From positions 5,521 through 69,520 of the forward strand of contig CAVHPP010000010.1 in NCBI GenBank assembly GCA_963638105.1: 64,000 bases of DNA, in the 5' to 3' direction. This stretch comes from CAG-217 sp963638105. Lineage in GTDB: Bacteria > Bacillota > Clostridia > Oscillospirales > Acutalibacteraceae. Of this stretch, positions 8,258 to 16,385 are shown piece after piece (position 1 is the stretch's first letter; each line of letters begins with the position of its first letter). The translations under genes and the position numbers were made by a program. The notes beneath the pieces are model-generated. The model saw only the letters and a list, made by a program, of their open reading frames with translations. It was not told the DNA's origin and searched no databases.

Positions 8258-10291
8258 ATGAATAATATGGCAAAAAATTGGAAGTCAATTCTGTTTTATA
8301 TCCTGATCCCGGTGCTGCTCATCGGGGCAGTGTGGTATTTGTCTTCCACCCAATCCGGTACAGAGGTGCAGTACTCCCAAGTGGTGCAGATGTTTGAAGA
8401 GAACCGGGTAAAGGACTTTTCCCTGGATCTGTCCAGCGGCGCACTGACCTACAAGACCTTTAAGGATCCGGAGAAGGAGCAGCGCTACACCGTGCCCAAT
8501 GTGTCGCTCTTTTTGGACGATGTGAAGGACAATGTGGACGCGTATAACGCCAAACAGACCGATAATAAGAACCGCATTACTTATAACTACAAAAAAGGCG
8601 CTTCCGGCAACTGGTTCACCAGTATGCTGCCGTCGCTTATTATGCTCATTGCCATTGTGGGTCTTGGGATCTATGCGTTCAGGCGGATGAACAACGCCAT
8701 GATGAACGACACCAACAAGACCCTGGGCTTTGGCAAGATCCGCGCCAAGACCTTGGTGGAGGACGAAAAGCGCAAGACCACATTTCAGGATGTGGCCGGT
8801 TGTGATGAGGAAAAGGGCGAGCTGGAGGAGATCGTGGAGTTCTTAAAGAACCCGGACAGCTTTACCGCACTGGGCGCCCGTATTCCCCGAGGCGTGCTGC
8901 TGGTTGGCCCTCCCGGTACCGGTAAAACTTTGCTGGCCCGTGCTGTGGCCGGTGAGGCCGGCGCACCGTTTTTGTCCATCTCCGGCTCTGACTTTGTAGA
9001 GATGTATGTGGGCGTGGGTGCTTCTCGTGTGCGTGACCTGTTTGAGCAGGCCAAGAAGAAGGCACCGGCCATTGTATTTATTGATGAGATTGACGCTGTG
9101 GGCCGCCACAGAGGTGCCGGCACCGGCGGCGGTAATGATGAGCGGGAGCAGACCTTGAACCAGTTACTGGTAGAGATGGACGGCTTTGGCACCAACAGCG
9201 GTATTATCGTGATGGCTGCCACCAACCGACCGGATGTACTGGATCCGGCGCTGCTGCGTCCCGGTCGTTTTGACCGCCAAATCACCGTTAACCGCCCGGA
9301 TGCGCAGGGCCGTGCAGATATTTTGAAAGTGCATTCCCGCAACAAGCCTCTGGGCCCGGATGTGGATTTGAAAGAAGTGGCTAAGGACACCATCGGCTTT
9401 ACCGGTGCGGATCTGGAAAACCTGCTCAACGAGGCTGCTTTGCTGGCTGTGCGCCGCAAAAAGAAAGCGCTGACTATGGCGGAAATTAACGACGCCTCCT
9501 CCCGTGTGCAAATGGGCACGGAGAAAAAGAGCCATAAATATTCCGAAAAGGCCAAGCGCCTGACCGCTTACCACGAGGCGGGTCACGCTGTGGCAGCCTA
9601 CTATGTAGAGGGCCACGACCCGGTGAAGGAAATTTCCATTATCCCCCGTGGTTTGGGTGCCGGCGGCTACACCTGGTACACCCCGCAAGAGGAAAATTAC
9701 AATTCCAAAAAAGAGATGCTGGACGACCTAATCTCCATGTTGGGCGGTCGTGTGGCCGAGGCGTTGGCGCTGGGGGATATTTCCACCGGTGCGTCCAACG
9801 ACTTGCAGCGGGCCACCCAAATTTGTCGGGATATGGTGGCCAAGTACGGCATGAGCGAGGTGCTGGGCCCGGCGGTGTTCAGCGACGAGAACGACGAGGT
9901 GTTCCTGGGCAAGGACTTTGGCCATGTGAACAATTACAGCGAGGCTACCTCTGCCAAGATTGACGCAGAGATTGAGCGGATGATGCGCCACGCTTACAGC
10001 CAGACGGAAGAGATCTTAAAGACCCATTACGACAAGCTGGAGCTGGTGGCGGAGACCCTGCTGCAAAAGGAGAAGATTACCGGCGAGATGTTTGCCCAGC
10101 TGATGGAAAACGGCAAGCTGGATGAACCGGAACCCCAACCGGCAGAAGAACCGGAAGCCTCTGCGGCAGAAACACAGGCCGCCGGAGACACAGCTCCGGT
10201 GCCTGCGCCGGAGAGCGGAGACGCACCGGCAGCGGAAGCGGCAAATGCCCCGGCAGACCCTGCGCCGGAAGCGCCCAAATCCGACAAATAA
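8258..10291 (+). CDS. ftsH: ATP-dependent zinc metalloprotease FtsH
   Basis: Membrane-anchored AAA+ protease that degrades misfolded membrane proteins and short-lived regulators. Transmembrane helices lie at about 10-28 and 122-142 with an extracytoplasmic segment between them. The AAA domain has Walker A GPPGTGKT at 217-224, Walker B VFIDEIDAVG near 273 and the second region of homology around RPGRFDRQ. The zinc site HEAGH is at 439-443. The last 50 residues or so are an unusual proline/alanine/glutamate-rich tail, probably disordered. GGAGGA lies 7 bases before the ATG. Likely co-transcribed with tilS, and ended by the terminator at 10297. Confidence 0.96.
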   Translation: MNNMAKNWKSILFYILIPVLLIGAVWYLSSTQSGTEVQYSQVVQMFEENRVKDFSLDLSSGALTYKTFKDPEKEQRYTVPNVSLFLDDVKDNVDAYNAKQTDNKNRITYNYKKGASGNWFTSMLPSLIMLIAIVGLGIYAFRRMNNAMMNDTNKTLGFGKIRAKTLVEDEKRKTTFQDVAGCDEEKGELEEIVEFLKNPDSFTALGARIPRGVLLVGPPGTGKTLLARAVAGEAGAPFLSISGSDFVEMYVGVGASRVRDLFEQAKKKAPAIVFIDEIDAVGRHRGAGTGGGNDEREQTLNQLLVEMDGFGTNSGIIVMAATNRPDVLDPALLRPGRFDRQITVNRPDAQGRADILKVHSRNKPLGPDVDLKEVAKDTIGFTGADLENLLNEAALLAVRRKKKALTMAEINDASSRVQMGTEKKSHKYSEKAKRLTAYHEAGHAVAAYYVEGHDPVKEISIIPRGLGAGGYTWYTPQEENYNSKKEMLDDLISMLGGRVAEALALGDISTGASNDLQRATQICRDMVAKYGMSEVLGPAVFSDENDEVFLGKDFGHVNNYSEATSAKIDAEIERMMRHAYSQTEEILKTHYDKLELVAETLLQKEKITGEMFAQLMENGKLDEPEPQPAEEPEASAAETQAAGDTAPVPAPESGDAPAAEAANAPADPAPEAPKSDK

Positions 10292-10296
10292 TCCCA

Positions 10297-10332
10297 AGAA
10301 AAGACAGTTACCGACCGGTAGCTGTCTTTTTT
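10297..10332 (+). terminator. Rho-independent terminator after ftsH
   Basis: AAAAGACAGTTACC pairs with GGTAGCTGTCTTTT with one mismatch and runs into six T residues. It overlaps closely with the next promoter. Confidence 0.85.
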
Positions 10333-10338
10333 CATTTC

Positions 10339-10366
10339 TTGACATTTCCACAAGATATTGTATAAT
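10339..10366 (+). promoter_or_regulatory. Sigma-A promoter for the topoisomerase pair
   Basis: TTGACA (10339-10344), 16-base spacer, TATAAT (10361-10366): a near-perfect consensus, 36 bases before the start at 10403. Confidence 0.88.
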
Positions 10367-10402
10367 ATCAACGACAAAAGACAATTTATCGGAGGGAAAA
10401 GC

Positions 10403-12388
10403 ATGGCGAAAAAAGCCACCTACGGCAACGAAAGCATTAAGTCCCTGCGTGGTGCAGACCGTGTGCGAAAGCGCCCGGCTGTGATTTTCGGCTCGGACGG
10501 GTTGGAGGGCTGTGAGCATTCCATCTTTGAAATTATGAGCAACTCCATAGACGAGGCCAGAGAGGGGCGCGGTAACCGGATCATGGTGACCCGCTACCTG
10601 GACGGCTCCTATGAGGTGCAGGACTTCGGCAGCGGTATTCCTGTGGATTACAACAAGAACGAGCAGCGAGAAAACTGGGAACTGCTGTTTTGCGAGATGT
10701 ACGCCGGGTCCAAATATGATAACGCCGGCGGCGCAGGCAGTTATGAGTTCTCCCTGGGCCTGAACGGCCTGGGCCTTTGTGCCACCCAGTATGCGTCAGA
10801 ATATATGGACGCGGAAATTCACCGGGACGGCTACTGCTACACCCTGCATTTTGAAAAGGGTGAGAACATTGGCGGCCTGCACAAGGAGCCGTACCAAAAG
10901 CGGGACACCGGCTCCCGCATTCGTTGGAAGCCGGATATTCAGGTGTTTACCGATATTAACATTCCCCGGGAGTGGTTCGTATCTACCATGAAGCGGCAGG
11001 CCATCGTTAATGACGGCGTACACTTTGTGCTCAAAGAGGAGACTGCCGGCGGCAAGTTTGACACCACCGAGTTCTGCTACCAAAACGGTATTCAGGACTA
11101 TGTGGCGGAGCTGGCAGGGGACACCGCTTTTACCACACCCCAATACTGGGAGTGCGAGCGGGTGGGCCGCGACCGTGCGGATCTGAATGACTATAAGTTG
11201 AAGATCAAGGCGGCGGTGTGCTTTTCGCTGAAAACCCAGCTGAAAGAGTATTACCACAACTCCAGCTTTTTGGAGCACGGCGGCTCGCCGGAAAAGGCCT
11301 TTCGCAGCGCCTTTGTCAGCCAGATCAACGCCTATCTGAAAGCCAATAACAAGTACGCCAAATCGGACAATCAGATCAATATTCAGGATGTGGAGGACTG
11401 CGTGATCTTTGTGGTGTCCTCTTTCTCCACCAACACTTCTTACGAGAACCAGACCAAAAAGGCGATCACCAATAAGTTTATCCAGGAGGCCATGACCGAC
11501 TTCTTCCGCAAATCCCTGGAAGTGTACTTTATTGAGAACAAGATGGAGGCGGAGAAGATTGCCAACCAGGTGCTGGTGAATATGCGCGCTCGGGTAAAGG
11601 CGGAGAACACCCGCAAAACCTTAAAAACCACCTTGCAGTCCAAGATGGACATGACCAACCGTATTCAAAAGTTCGTGGACTGCCGCTCCAAGGATGTCAG
11701 CGAGCGAGAGGTGTTCATTGTAGAGGGCGACTCTGCATTGGGTGCCTGCAAGCAGGCCCGAGACGCCCGGTTCCAGGCGGTGATCCCGGTGCGCGGCAAG
11801 ATCCTTAACTGCTTAAAGTCCGAGTATGACAAGATCTTTAAGAACGATATTATTACCGACTTGATTAAGGTGCTGGGCTGCGGGGTAGAAGTGCGCTCCA
11901 AGGCTGCCAAGGATCTGTCCGCCTTTGATATGGACAACCTGCGGTGGAACAAAGTGCTTATTTGCACCGATGCGGATGTGGACGGTTTCCAGATCCGCAC
12001 CTTGATTTTGACGATGATCTATCGCCTAATGCCCAAGCTGATCCAGGCAGGCAAGGTGTATATCGCCGAGTCTCCGCTGTACGAGGTGACCTGTAAGGGT
12101 CAGACCTACTTTGCCTACAATGAGGTGGAGATGGACCAGATTAAGGCAGAGATCGGCGACGCGCCCTATACCGTGCAGCGGTCCAAAGGTTTGGGTGAAA
12201 ACGAGGCAGAGATGATGGCTTTAACCACCATGAACCCGGCTACCCGCCGCATTATTCAGGTGACTCCGTCAGACGCAGAGGAAACCTCCAAGTTCTTTGA
12301 CCTGCTGCTGGGAGACAACCTGGAGGGCCGCAAAGAATATATTGCAGACTACGGCTACCTGTACCTGGATGCCGCAGATGTAAGCTAA
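10403..12388 (+). CDS. Divergent type IIA topoisomerase, ATPase/TOPRIM subunit (GyrB/ParE-type)
   Basis: 661 residues with the order of GyrB/ParE. The GHKL ATPase has EIMSNSIDEA (N47), DFGSGIP (D74, G76, G78) and LGLNGLG (118-124) in place of the usual GGLHGVG. The QTK loop reads NQTKKAI. The TOPRIM metal site has EGDSA at 441-445 and DADVD at 523-527. Many positions around these motifs differ from ordinary GyrB/ParE (for example EGDSALGACKQ for EGDSAGGSAKQ), so this is a separate lineage rather than the housekeeping gyrase. Start: GGAGGG lies just ahead of the ATG at 10403, while upstream in-frame codons fall inside the promoter. The partner subunit follows after 13 bases. It probably acts as a decatenase or specialised topoisomerase; the exact activity is not shown by sequence. 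Confidence 0.85.
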   Translation: MAKKATYGNESIKSLRGADRVRKRPAVIFGSDGLEGCEHSIFEIMSNSIDEAREGRGNRIMVTRYLDGSYEVQDFGSGIPVDYNKNEQRENWELLFCEMYAGSKYDNAGGAGSYEFSLGLNGLGLCATQYASEYMDAEIHRDGYCYTLHFEKGENIGGLHKEPYQKRDTGSRIRWKPDIQVFTDINIPREWFVSTMKRQAIVNDGVHFVLKEETAGGKFDTTEFCYQNGIQDYVAELAGDTAFTTPQYWECERVGRDRADLNDYKLKIKAAVCFSLKTQLKEYYHNSSFLEHGGSPEKAFRSAFVSQINAYLKANNKYAKSDNQINIQDVEDCVIFVVSSFSTNTSYENQTKKAITNKFIQEAMTDFFRKSLEVYFIENKMEAEKIANQVLVNMRARVKAENTRKTLKTTLQSKMDMTNRIQKFVDCRSKDVSEREVFIVEGDSALGACKQARDARFQAVIPVRGKILNCLKSEYDKIFKNDIITDLIKVLGCGVEVRSKAAKDLSAFDMDNLRWNKVLICTDADVDGFQIRTLILTMIYRLMPKLIQAGKVYIAESPLYEVTCKGQTYFAYNEVEMDQIKAEIGDAPYTVQRSKGLGENEAEMMALTTMNPATRRIIQVTPSDAEETSKFFDLLLGDNLEGRKEYIADYGYLYLDAADVS

Positions 12389-12401
12389 GGAGGGGCGTTC
12401 A

Positions 12402-14639
12402 TTGCCAAAGAAGAAAAAGGACCAGCGCCCGGTTGCCGGGAAGCTGGACGAGAATGTGCACATCAAAGGTGCCGGCACCGTGCAGACGGAGCCCATCGTG
12501 GACACCCTGAAGAGCAACTATATGCCTTACGCCATGAGCGTGATCCTCTCCCGCGCCTTGCCGGAGATCGACGGCTTTAAGCCCTCCCACCGCAAGCTGC
12601 TCTATACGATGTACAATATGAAGCTGCTTACCGGCGGCTTTATTAAGAGCGCCAACATTGTGGGGCGCACCATGCAGCTGAACCCTCACGGTGACGCGGC
12701 CATTTACGATACCATGATCCGCCTGTCCCGGGGCAATGAGAGCCTGCTGTACCCCTATGTGGAGTCTAAAGGTAACTTCGGTAAAGCTTACAGCAAAAAT
12801 ATGATGTACGCCGCCTCCCGTTACACAGAGGCTAAGCTGGCGCCCATCTGCCGGGAGCTGTTTGACGACATTAACAAGGACACGGTGGACTTTGTAGACA
12901 ACTACGACAACACCATGAAAGAGCCGACCCTGCTGCCGGTGACCTTTCCGTCCATTCTCTGTAATGTGACCACCGGCATCGCCGTGGGTATGGCTTCGTC
13001 TATCGCTTCTTTTAACTTAAAGGAAGTGTGCGACACCACCATTGCCCTGATCAAAAACCCGGCCCATGTGATTGCAGACACCTTGCTGGCGCCGGACTTT
13101 GTAGGCGGCGGCTATATTCTCTATAACAAGCCGGAACTGGATAAAATTTACGACACCGGCCGCGGCTCTGTGCGGGTGCGTGCCAAGTACACCTATGACA
13201 AAAAATACAACTGCATTGATGTAACGGAGATCCCGCCAACCACTACCGCTGAGGCGATCATTGACAAGATCGTGGAGCTGGTCAAGACCAACAAAGTGCG
13301 GGAGATCAGCGATATTCGAGACGAAACGGATCTGACCGGTTTGAAGATCACCATTGACCTGAAGCGGGGCGTAAATGCAGACGACCTGATGCTGCGGCTT
13401 TATAAGATGACTCCTTTAGAGGACAGCTTTAGCTGCAACTTCAATGTGCTGGTGGACGGCAAGCCCAAGGTCTACGGCGTGCGGGAGCTGCTGATGGCGT
13501 GGATCGATTTCCGCCTGGAATGTGTGCGCCGCCGCCTGACCTTTATGCTGAACAAAAAGCGGGACCAGCTGCATTTGCTCAAGGGTCTGTCCAAGATCCT
13601 GTTGGATATTGACAAGGCGATTAAGATCGTGCGGGAGACCAAGGCAGAGGCCGATGTGGTGCCCAATTTGATGATCGGCTTTGGCATTGACGAGACCCAG
13701 GCGGAGTATGTGGCGGAGATCAAGCTGCGCCACTTGAACCGGGAGTATATCCTTAAGCGCATTCAGGATATTGAGAATTTGGAGAATGAGATCGCCCAGC
13801 TGGAGGAAGTGCTCTCCAGCCAAAACAAGATGAAAAAGGTGATCGTAGGCGAGTTGCAGGCGGTGGCTCAGAAGTACGATACCGGCCGCCGTTCGGAAAT
13901 TCTTTACGATGTGCAGGAGGCTGCGCCGGAGACGGAGCAGGAGGCGCCGGACTACCCGGTGACCGTGTTCCTTTCTGCCGAGGGGTATTTGAAGAAGATC
14001 AAGACTGCCAACCTGCGCTTGAGCGGCGAGCAAAAGCTCAAGGAGGGCGACACCATGCTCCGGGAGGAGGAAGCCTCCAACAGGGATGAACTGCTGTTCT
14101 TTACCAACCACCACCAGGTGTACAAGTCCCGCTTGTCTGACTTTGAGGACGGCAAGGCGTCCCAGCTGGGCGAGTATGTGGCCGGTAAGCTGGAGATGGA
14201 AGAGGACGAGCAACCGGTGTATATGGCGCTGCTCCGCGAATATAAGGGCTATATGCTCTTTGCTTTTGAGAACGGCAAGTTCGCCAAGGTGGATGTGACC
14301 GCCTATCAGACCAAGACCAACCGCAAGAAGCTCCTGAACGCCTATTCCGCCAAGTCACCCTTGGCGGCGGCTATGTATATTCCGGAGGATACGGAAGTGG
14401 TGCTGTGCTCCGACAGCGGGCGCAAGCTGCTGCTGAATACCGGCGGCGTGCTGGCCAAATCCACTAAGGACACCATCGGTATTTCTGCCATGACCTTAAA
14501 GAAAAACAAAAAGGTCACCGGTATGTACCTGTACAAAGAAGGCGAGTTCGAAAAGCCCTGGCGCTACCGTGCCAAAAATCTGCCGGCAGCGGGCGCACTG
14601 CCCTCGGCGGCAGACATTGGCGAGCAGCTGACCTTTTGA
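12402..14639 (+). CDS. Divergent type IIA topoisomerase, cleavage subunit (GyrA/ParC-type), TTG start
   Basis: 745 residues. The DNA-cleaving winged-helix domain shows ALPEIDGFKPSHRKLLYTM, the active-site pair R140-Y141 in AASRYTEAKL, and GNFGKAYSKN where usual family members have GNFGS-DGD. In the quinolone-determining segment the sequence is NPHGDAAIYD, so A99 sits at the position of E. coli GyrA Ser83, while D103 matches Asp87. Later come the tower and coiled-coil regions (ENLENEIAQLEEVL) and a reduced C-terminal beta-pinwheel. The start is TTG with AAGGAGGGG 7 bases before it. Operon with the ATPase subunit. The basic N-terminus (PKKKKDQR) is notable. The assignment as a cleavage subunit is firm; whether it relaxes, supercoils or decatenates is open. 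Confidence 0.86.
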   Translation: MPKKKKDQRPVAGKLDENVHIKGAGTVQTEPIVDTLKSNYMPYAMSVILSRALPEIDGFKPSHRKLLYTMYNMKLLTGGFIKSANIVGRTMQLNPHGDAAIYDTMIRLSRGNESLLYPYVESKGNFGKAYSKNMMYAASRYTEAKLAPICRELFDDINKDTVDFVDNYDNTMKEPTLLPVTFPSILCNVTTGIAVGMASSIASFNLKEVCDTTIALIKNPAHVIADTLLAPDFVGGGYILYNKPELDKIYDTGRGSVRVRAKYTYDKKYNCIDVTEIPPTTTAEAIIDKIVELVKTNKVREISDIRDETDLTGLKITIDLKRGVNADDLMLRLYKMTPLEDSFSCNFNVLVDGKPKVYGVRELLMAWIDFRLECVRRRLTFMLNKKRDQLHLLKGLSKILLDIDKAIKIVRETKAEADVVPNLMIGFGIDETQAEYVAEIKLRHLNREYILKRIQDIENLENEIAQLEEVLSSQNKMKKVIVGELQAVAQKYDTGRRSEILYDVQEAAPETEQEAPDYPVTVFLSAEGYLKKIKTANLRLSGEQKLKEGDTMLREEEASNRDELLFFTNHHQVYKSRLSDFEDGKASQLGEYVAGKLEMEEDEQPVYMALLREYKGYMLFAFENGKFAKVDVTAYQTKTNRKKLLNAYSAKSPLAAAMYIPEDTEVVLCSDSGRKLLLNTGGVLAKSTKDTIGISAMTLKKNKKVTGMYLYKEGEFEKPWRYRAKNLPAAGALPSAADIGEQLTF

Positions 14640-14644
14640 TCCGG

Positions 14645-14692
14645 CGTGATTGCATAAAAAACGGGCCGATCTTCCATCGACCCGGGATCACG
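14645..14692. repeat. Nested inverted repeat, degenerate relative of the TGTAGGG palindromes
   Basis: Outer arms CGTGAT and ATCACG enclose an inner stem GGGCCGAT/ATCGACCC with one mismatch and a CTTCC loop. Read on the minus strand, the inner part (GGGTCGATG...) resembles the copy at 14787. It may also help to end transcription of the topoisomerase operon. Confidence 0.55.
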
Positions 14693-14720
14693 ACTTGCAA
14701 TCTGCCGTGCAAATGCAAAA

Positions 14721-14748
14721 TGTAGGGACCGATGCCCACATCGGTCCG
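14721..14748 (+). repeat. Palindromic repeat, TGTAGGG family, copy 1
   Basis: TGTA followed by a GGGACCGATG / CATCGGTCC stem with loop CCCA and a final G. It shares the leader TGTAGGG and the CCCACATCG core with the copy 38 bases downstream. The two stems differ by compensating changes (ACC/GGT versus GTC/GAC). Confidence 0.75.
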
Positions 14749-14786
14749 GTGTAAGCGGCTTTTTTATACGCTGCACCGATTGAATT

Positions 14787-14814
14787 TGTAGGGGTCGATG
14801 CCCACATCGACCCG
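14787..14814 (+). repeat. Palindromic repeat, TGTAGGG family, copy 2
   Basis: TGTA plus GGGGTCGATG / CATCGACCC with loop CCCA, ending in G. It has the same 28-base length and layout as copy 1. Confidence 0.75.
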
Positions 14815-14955
14815 CAAAACCCGGCGGCAACCGCCCTATGTAAACCCGCTGCAAGGCAGCGGAGGCAGCAAAGGCAAACGCACTCTCTTTGTTGCCGTTT
14901 ATAGTGTGTGTGCCGCCGCGCCTTTGTATGCCAGTAAATTGTTGGTAAAAAAGGG

Positions 14956-14984
14956 TTGCATTTCTCGTGGTGCTATGCTATAAT
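14956..14984 (+). promoter_or_regulatory. Sigma-A promoter for secG
   Basis: TTGCAT (14956-14961), 17-base spacer, TATAAT (14979-14984), ending 32 bases before the secG ATG. Confidence 0.8.
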
Positions 14985-15016
14985 GCTGGAGTAAATTATG
15001 AGCGGAGGAAGTTTTC

Positions 15017-15268
15017 ATGCTTTGGTATCATTATGTTTTCGGCGCTGTGCTGATTTTGGCGTCGATTATTATAACCGTCGTTGTATTGATGCAGGAGGGT
15101 CGTTCCCAGAACCTGTCCGGTGCCATCGCCGGCGGTGCAGAGACCTTTTTGGGCAAATCCAAGGGCAGAACGATTGAGGCAAAGTTAGAAAAAATCACAA
15201 AATGGCTGATCGTGGCTTTCTTTGTGATCGTGCTTGCTGCATTTCTCATCTTCCTGTTTGTCGGATAA
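15017..15268 (+). CDS. secG: Protein translocase subunit SecG
   Basis: 83 residues, the usual size. Two membrane helices lie at about 5-25 and 59-82, joined by a loop with the family signature QEGRSQNLSGAIAGGAETFLGKSKG. SecG is the small accessory subunit of SecYEG and speeds protein export. A ribosome site GGAGGAAG precedes the ATG. It has its own promoter and terminator, so it is transcribed alone. In many Firmicutes secG lies before rnr/smpB; those genes are not here. Confidence 0.93.
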   Translation: MLWYHYVFGAVLILASIIITVVVLMQEGRSQNLSGAIAGGAETFLGKSKGRTIEAKLEKITKWLIVAFFVIVLAAFLIFLFVG

Positions 15269-15280
15269 GCAAACGCAGAG

Positions 15281-15312
15281 ATAACCTTGCCACGTGCAAG
15301 GTTATTTTTTTT
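15281..15312 (+). terminator. Rho-independent terminator after secG
   Basis: ATAACCTTGC pairs perfectly with GCAAGGTTAT over a 5-base loop, followed by a run of T. Confidence 0.92.
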
Positions 15313-15344
15313 GCAGTCACCCCAATGAATGAACGAGAACGAAC

Positions 15345-16271
15345 ATGAACTTTGTAATTTTTGACTTAGAATGGAATAACGCCTACAACTATAAGGCGCA
15401 GACCGGTATGAACGAGATCATTGAGATCGGCGCTGTGATGCTGGATGAACGGCTGCAAATTGTAGATACCTTTAAGCAACTGATTTTGCCCAAGATATCT
15501 AAGCGGCTTACCGGTCGGTTTAAGGATCTGACCCATATTACCCCGGATGAGGTGAAGCAAAACGGCATTCCTTTTGAGGAGGCCTTTCGGGACTTTGCCC
15601 GCTGGAGCGACGCGGACAACAGCGTATTTATGAGCTGGTCGGACAGCGATCTGTATGTGTTGGCCGGCAACTACAAGTATTTTAACCAGCGTGCCCATGT
15701 ACCGTTTATGCAGCGGTATGCGGACGCGCAGAAGTACTGTATGCGTTTCTTAACCGATAATCCCAACAACAACCAGATTAGCCTGGCCCACTGTGCCGAG
15801 AAGTTCCAAATCTCTGTGGAGGAGGAGAACCTGCACCGGGCGCTGGAGGACTGCTATGTGGCCGCCGCCTGTTTTAAGAAAGTGTATGATCCGGCGCTGT
15901 TTGAGCCGTATATTTGCGACTGCTCCGGGGATTATTTTGAGCGGCTGTTGTACAAGCCCTATTACCTGCGCCACGCCATTTGCCGTGGGTTCGATCTGCG
16001 ACAGCAAAAGTTCCAGTGCCCTCGTTGCCACAAAGAACTGCAAATGCTGCGTCCCTTTGAATTTTCCAACAACGCCTTTAAGAACTGGGGCGAGTGCCGG
16101 GACTGCGGCACCAAATACTGGGTGCAGCTGCGTGCCAAGCAAATGTACGATCATGTGCAGATCAGCAAGAAGGTGCAGCCCATGAGCCGCAAGCGCTCCC
16201 GTGCCATGGATCGGGAAAACGGCCGTAGCAAAGCACCGAGCAAGAGCGACAAGGAAGCAAAAAATTCTTAA
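15345..16271 (+). CDS. DEDDh 3'-5' exonuclease-family protein with C-terminal zinc ribbon
   Basis: 308 residues. Residues 1-180 form an RNase T/DNA polymerase III epsilon-type exonuclease fold. D7 and E9 (FDLEW) are the first metal pair, an aspartate in SWSDSD near 99-101 is the second-motif acid, and H164/D169 (HRALEDC) complete DEDDh. After about 200, C225-x2-C228 and C251-x2-C254 form a likely zinc ribbon, followed by a basic tail rich in K/R/S. It could be a sporulation-inhibitor KapD-like or RNA/DNA trimming exonuclease; the substrate cannot be told from sequence. It stands between secG and the PBP gene, with its own space on both sides. Confidence 0.8.
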   Translation: MNFVIFDLEWNNAYNYKAQTGMNEIIEIGAVMLDERLQIVDTFKQLILPKISKRLTGRFKDLTHITPDEVKQNGIPFEEAFRDFARWSDADNSVFMSWSDSDLYVLAGNYKYFNQRAHVPFMQRYADAQKYCMRFLTDNPNNNQISLAHCAEKFQISVEEENLHRALEDCYVAAACFKKVYDPALFEPYICDCSGDYFERLLYKPYYLRHAICRGFDLRQQKFQCPRCHKELQMLRPFEFSNNAFKNWGECRDCGTKYWVQLRAKQMYDHVQISKKVQPMSRKRSRAMDRENGRSKAPSKSDKEAKNS

Positions 16272-16287
16272 TTTATTCATAATTTGC

Positions 16288-16316
16288 TTTATTTATTTTA
16301 ATCTTTGTAGTATAAT
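16288..16316 (+). promoter_or_regulatory. Probable promoter for the class A PBP operon
   Basis: TTTATT, 17-base spacer and perfect TATAAT (16311-16316). The -35 is weak; TTGCTT slightly upstream would need a 21-base spacer. Confidence 0.5.
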
Positions 16317-16385
16317 TATTAAAATATAAAATGGGTCTGTCCGACCCCATCACCCATACATACGAACGACTTAGGAGGTATGTGC

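Larger units (their letters stand above)
14640..15016. other. Gene-free stretch holding palindromic repeats and the secG promoter
   Basis: About 375 bases with no convincing gene. It holds two close copies of a TGTAGGG-led palindrome, an inverted degenerate relative, and at the right end the secG promoter. Short frames here (for example 14798-14983) run across the repeats and promoter and have no recognisable product. Confidence 0.75.

Noticed and set aside
14798..14983. Small plus-strand frame between the topoisomerase and secG genes
   Set aside because: It runs through a palindromic repeat and the secG promoter, has no ribosome site and no recognisable protein.
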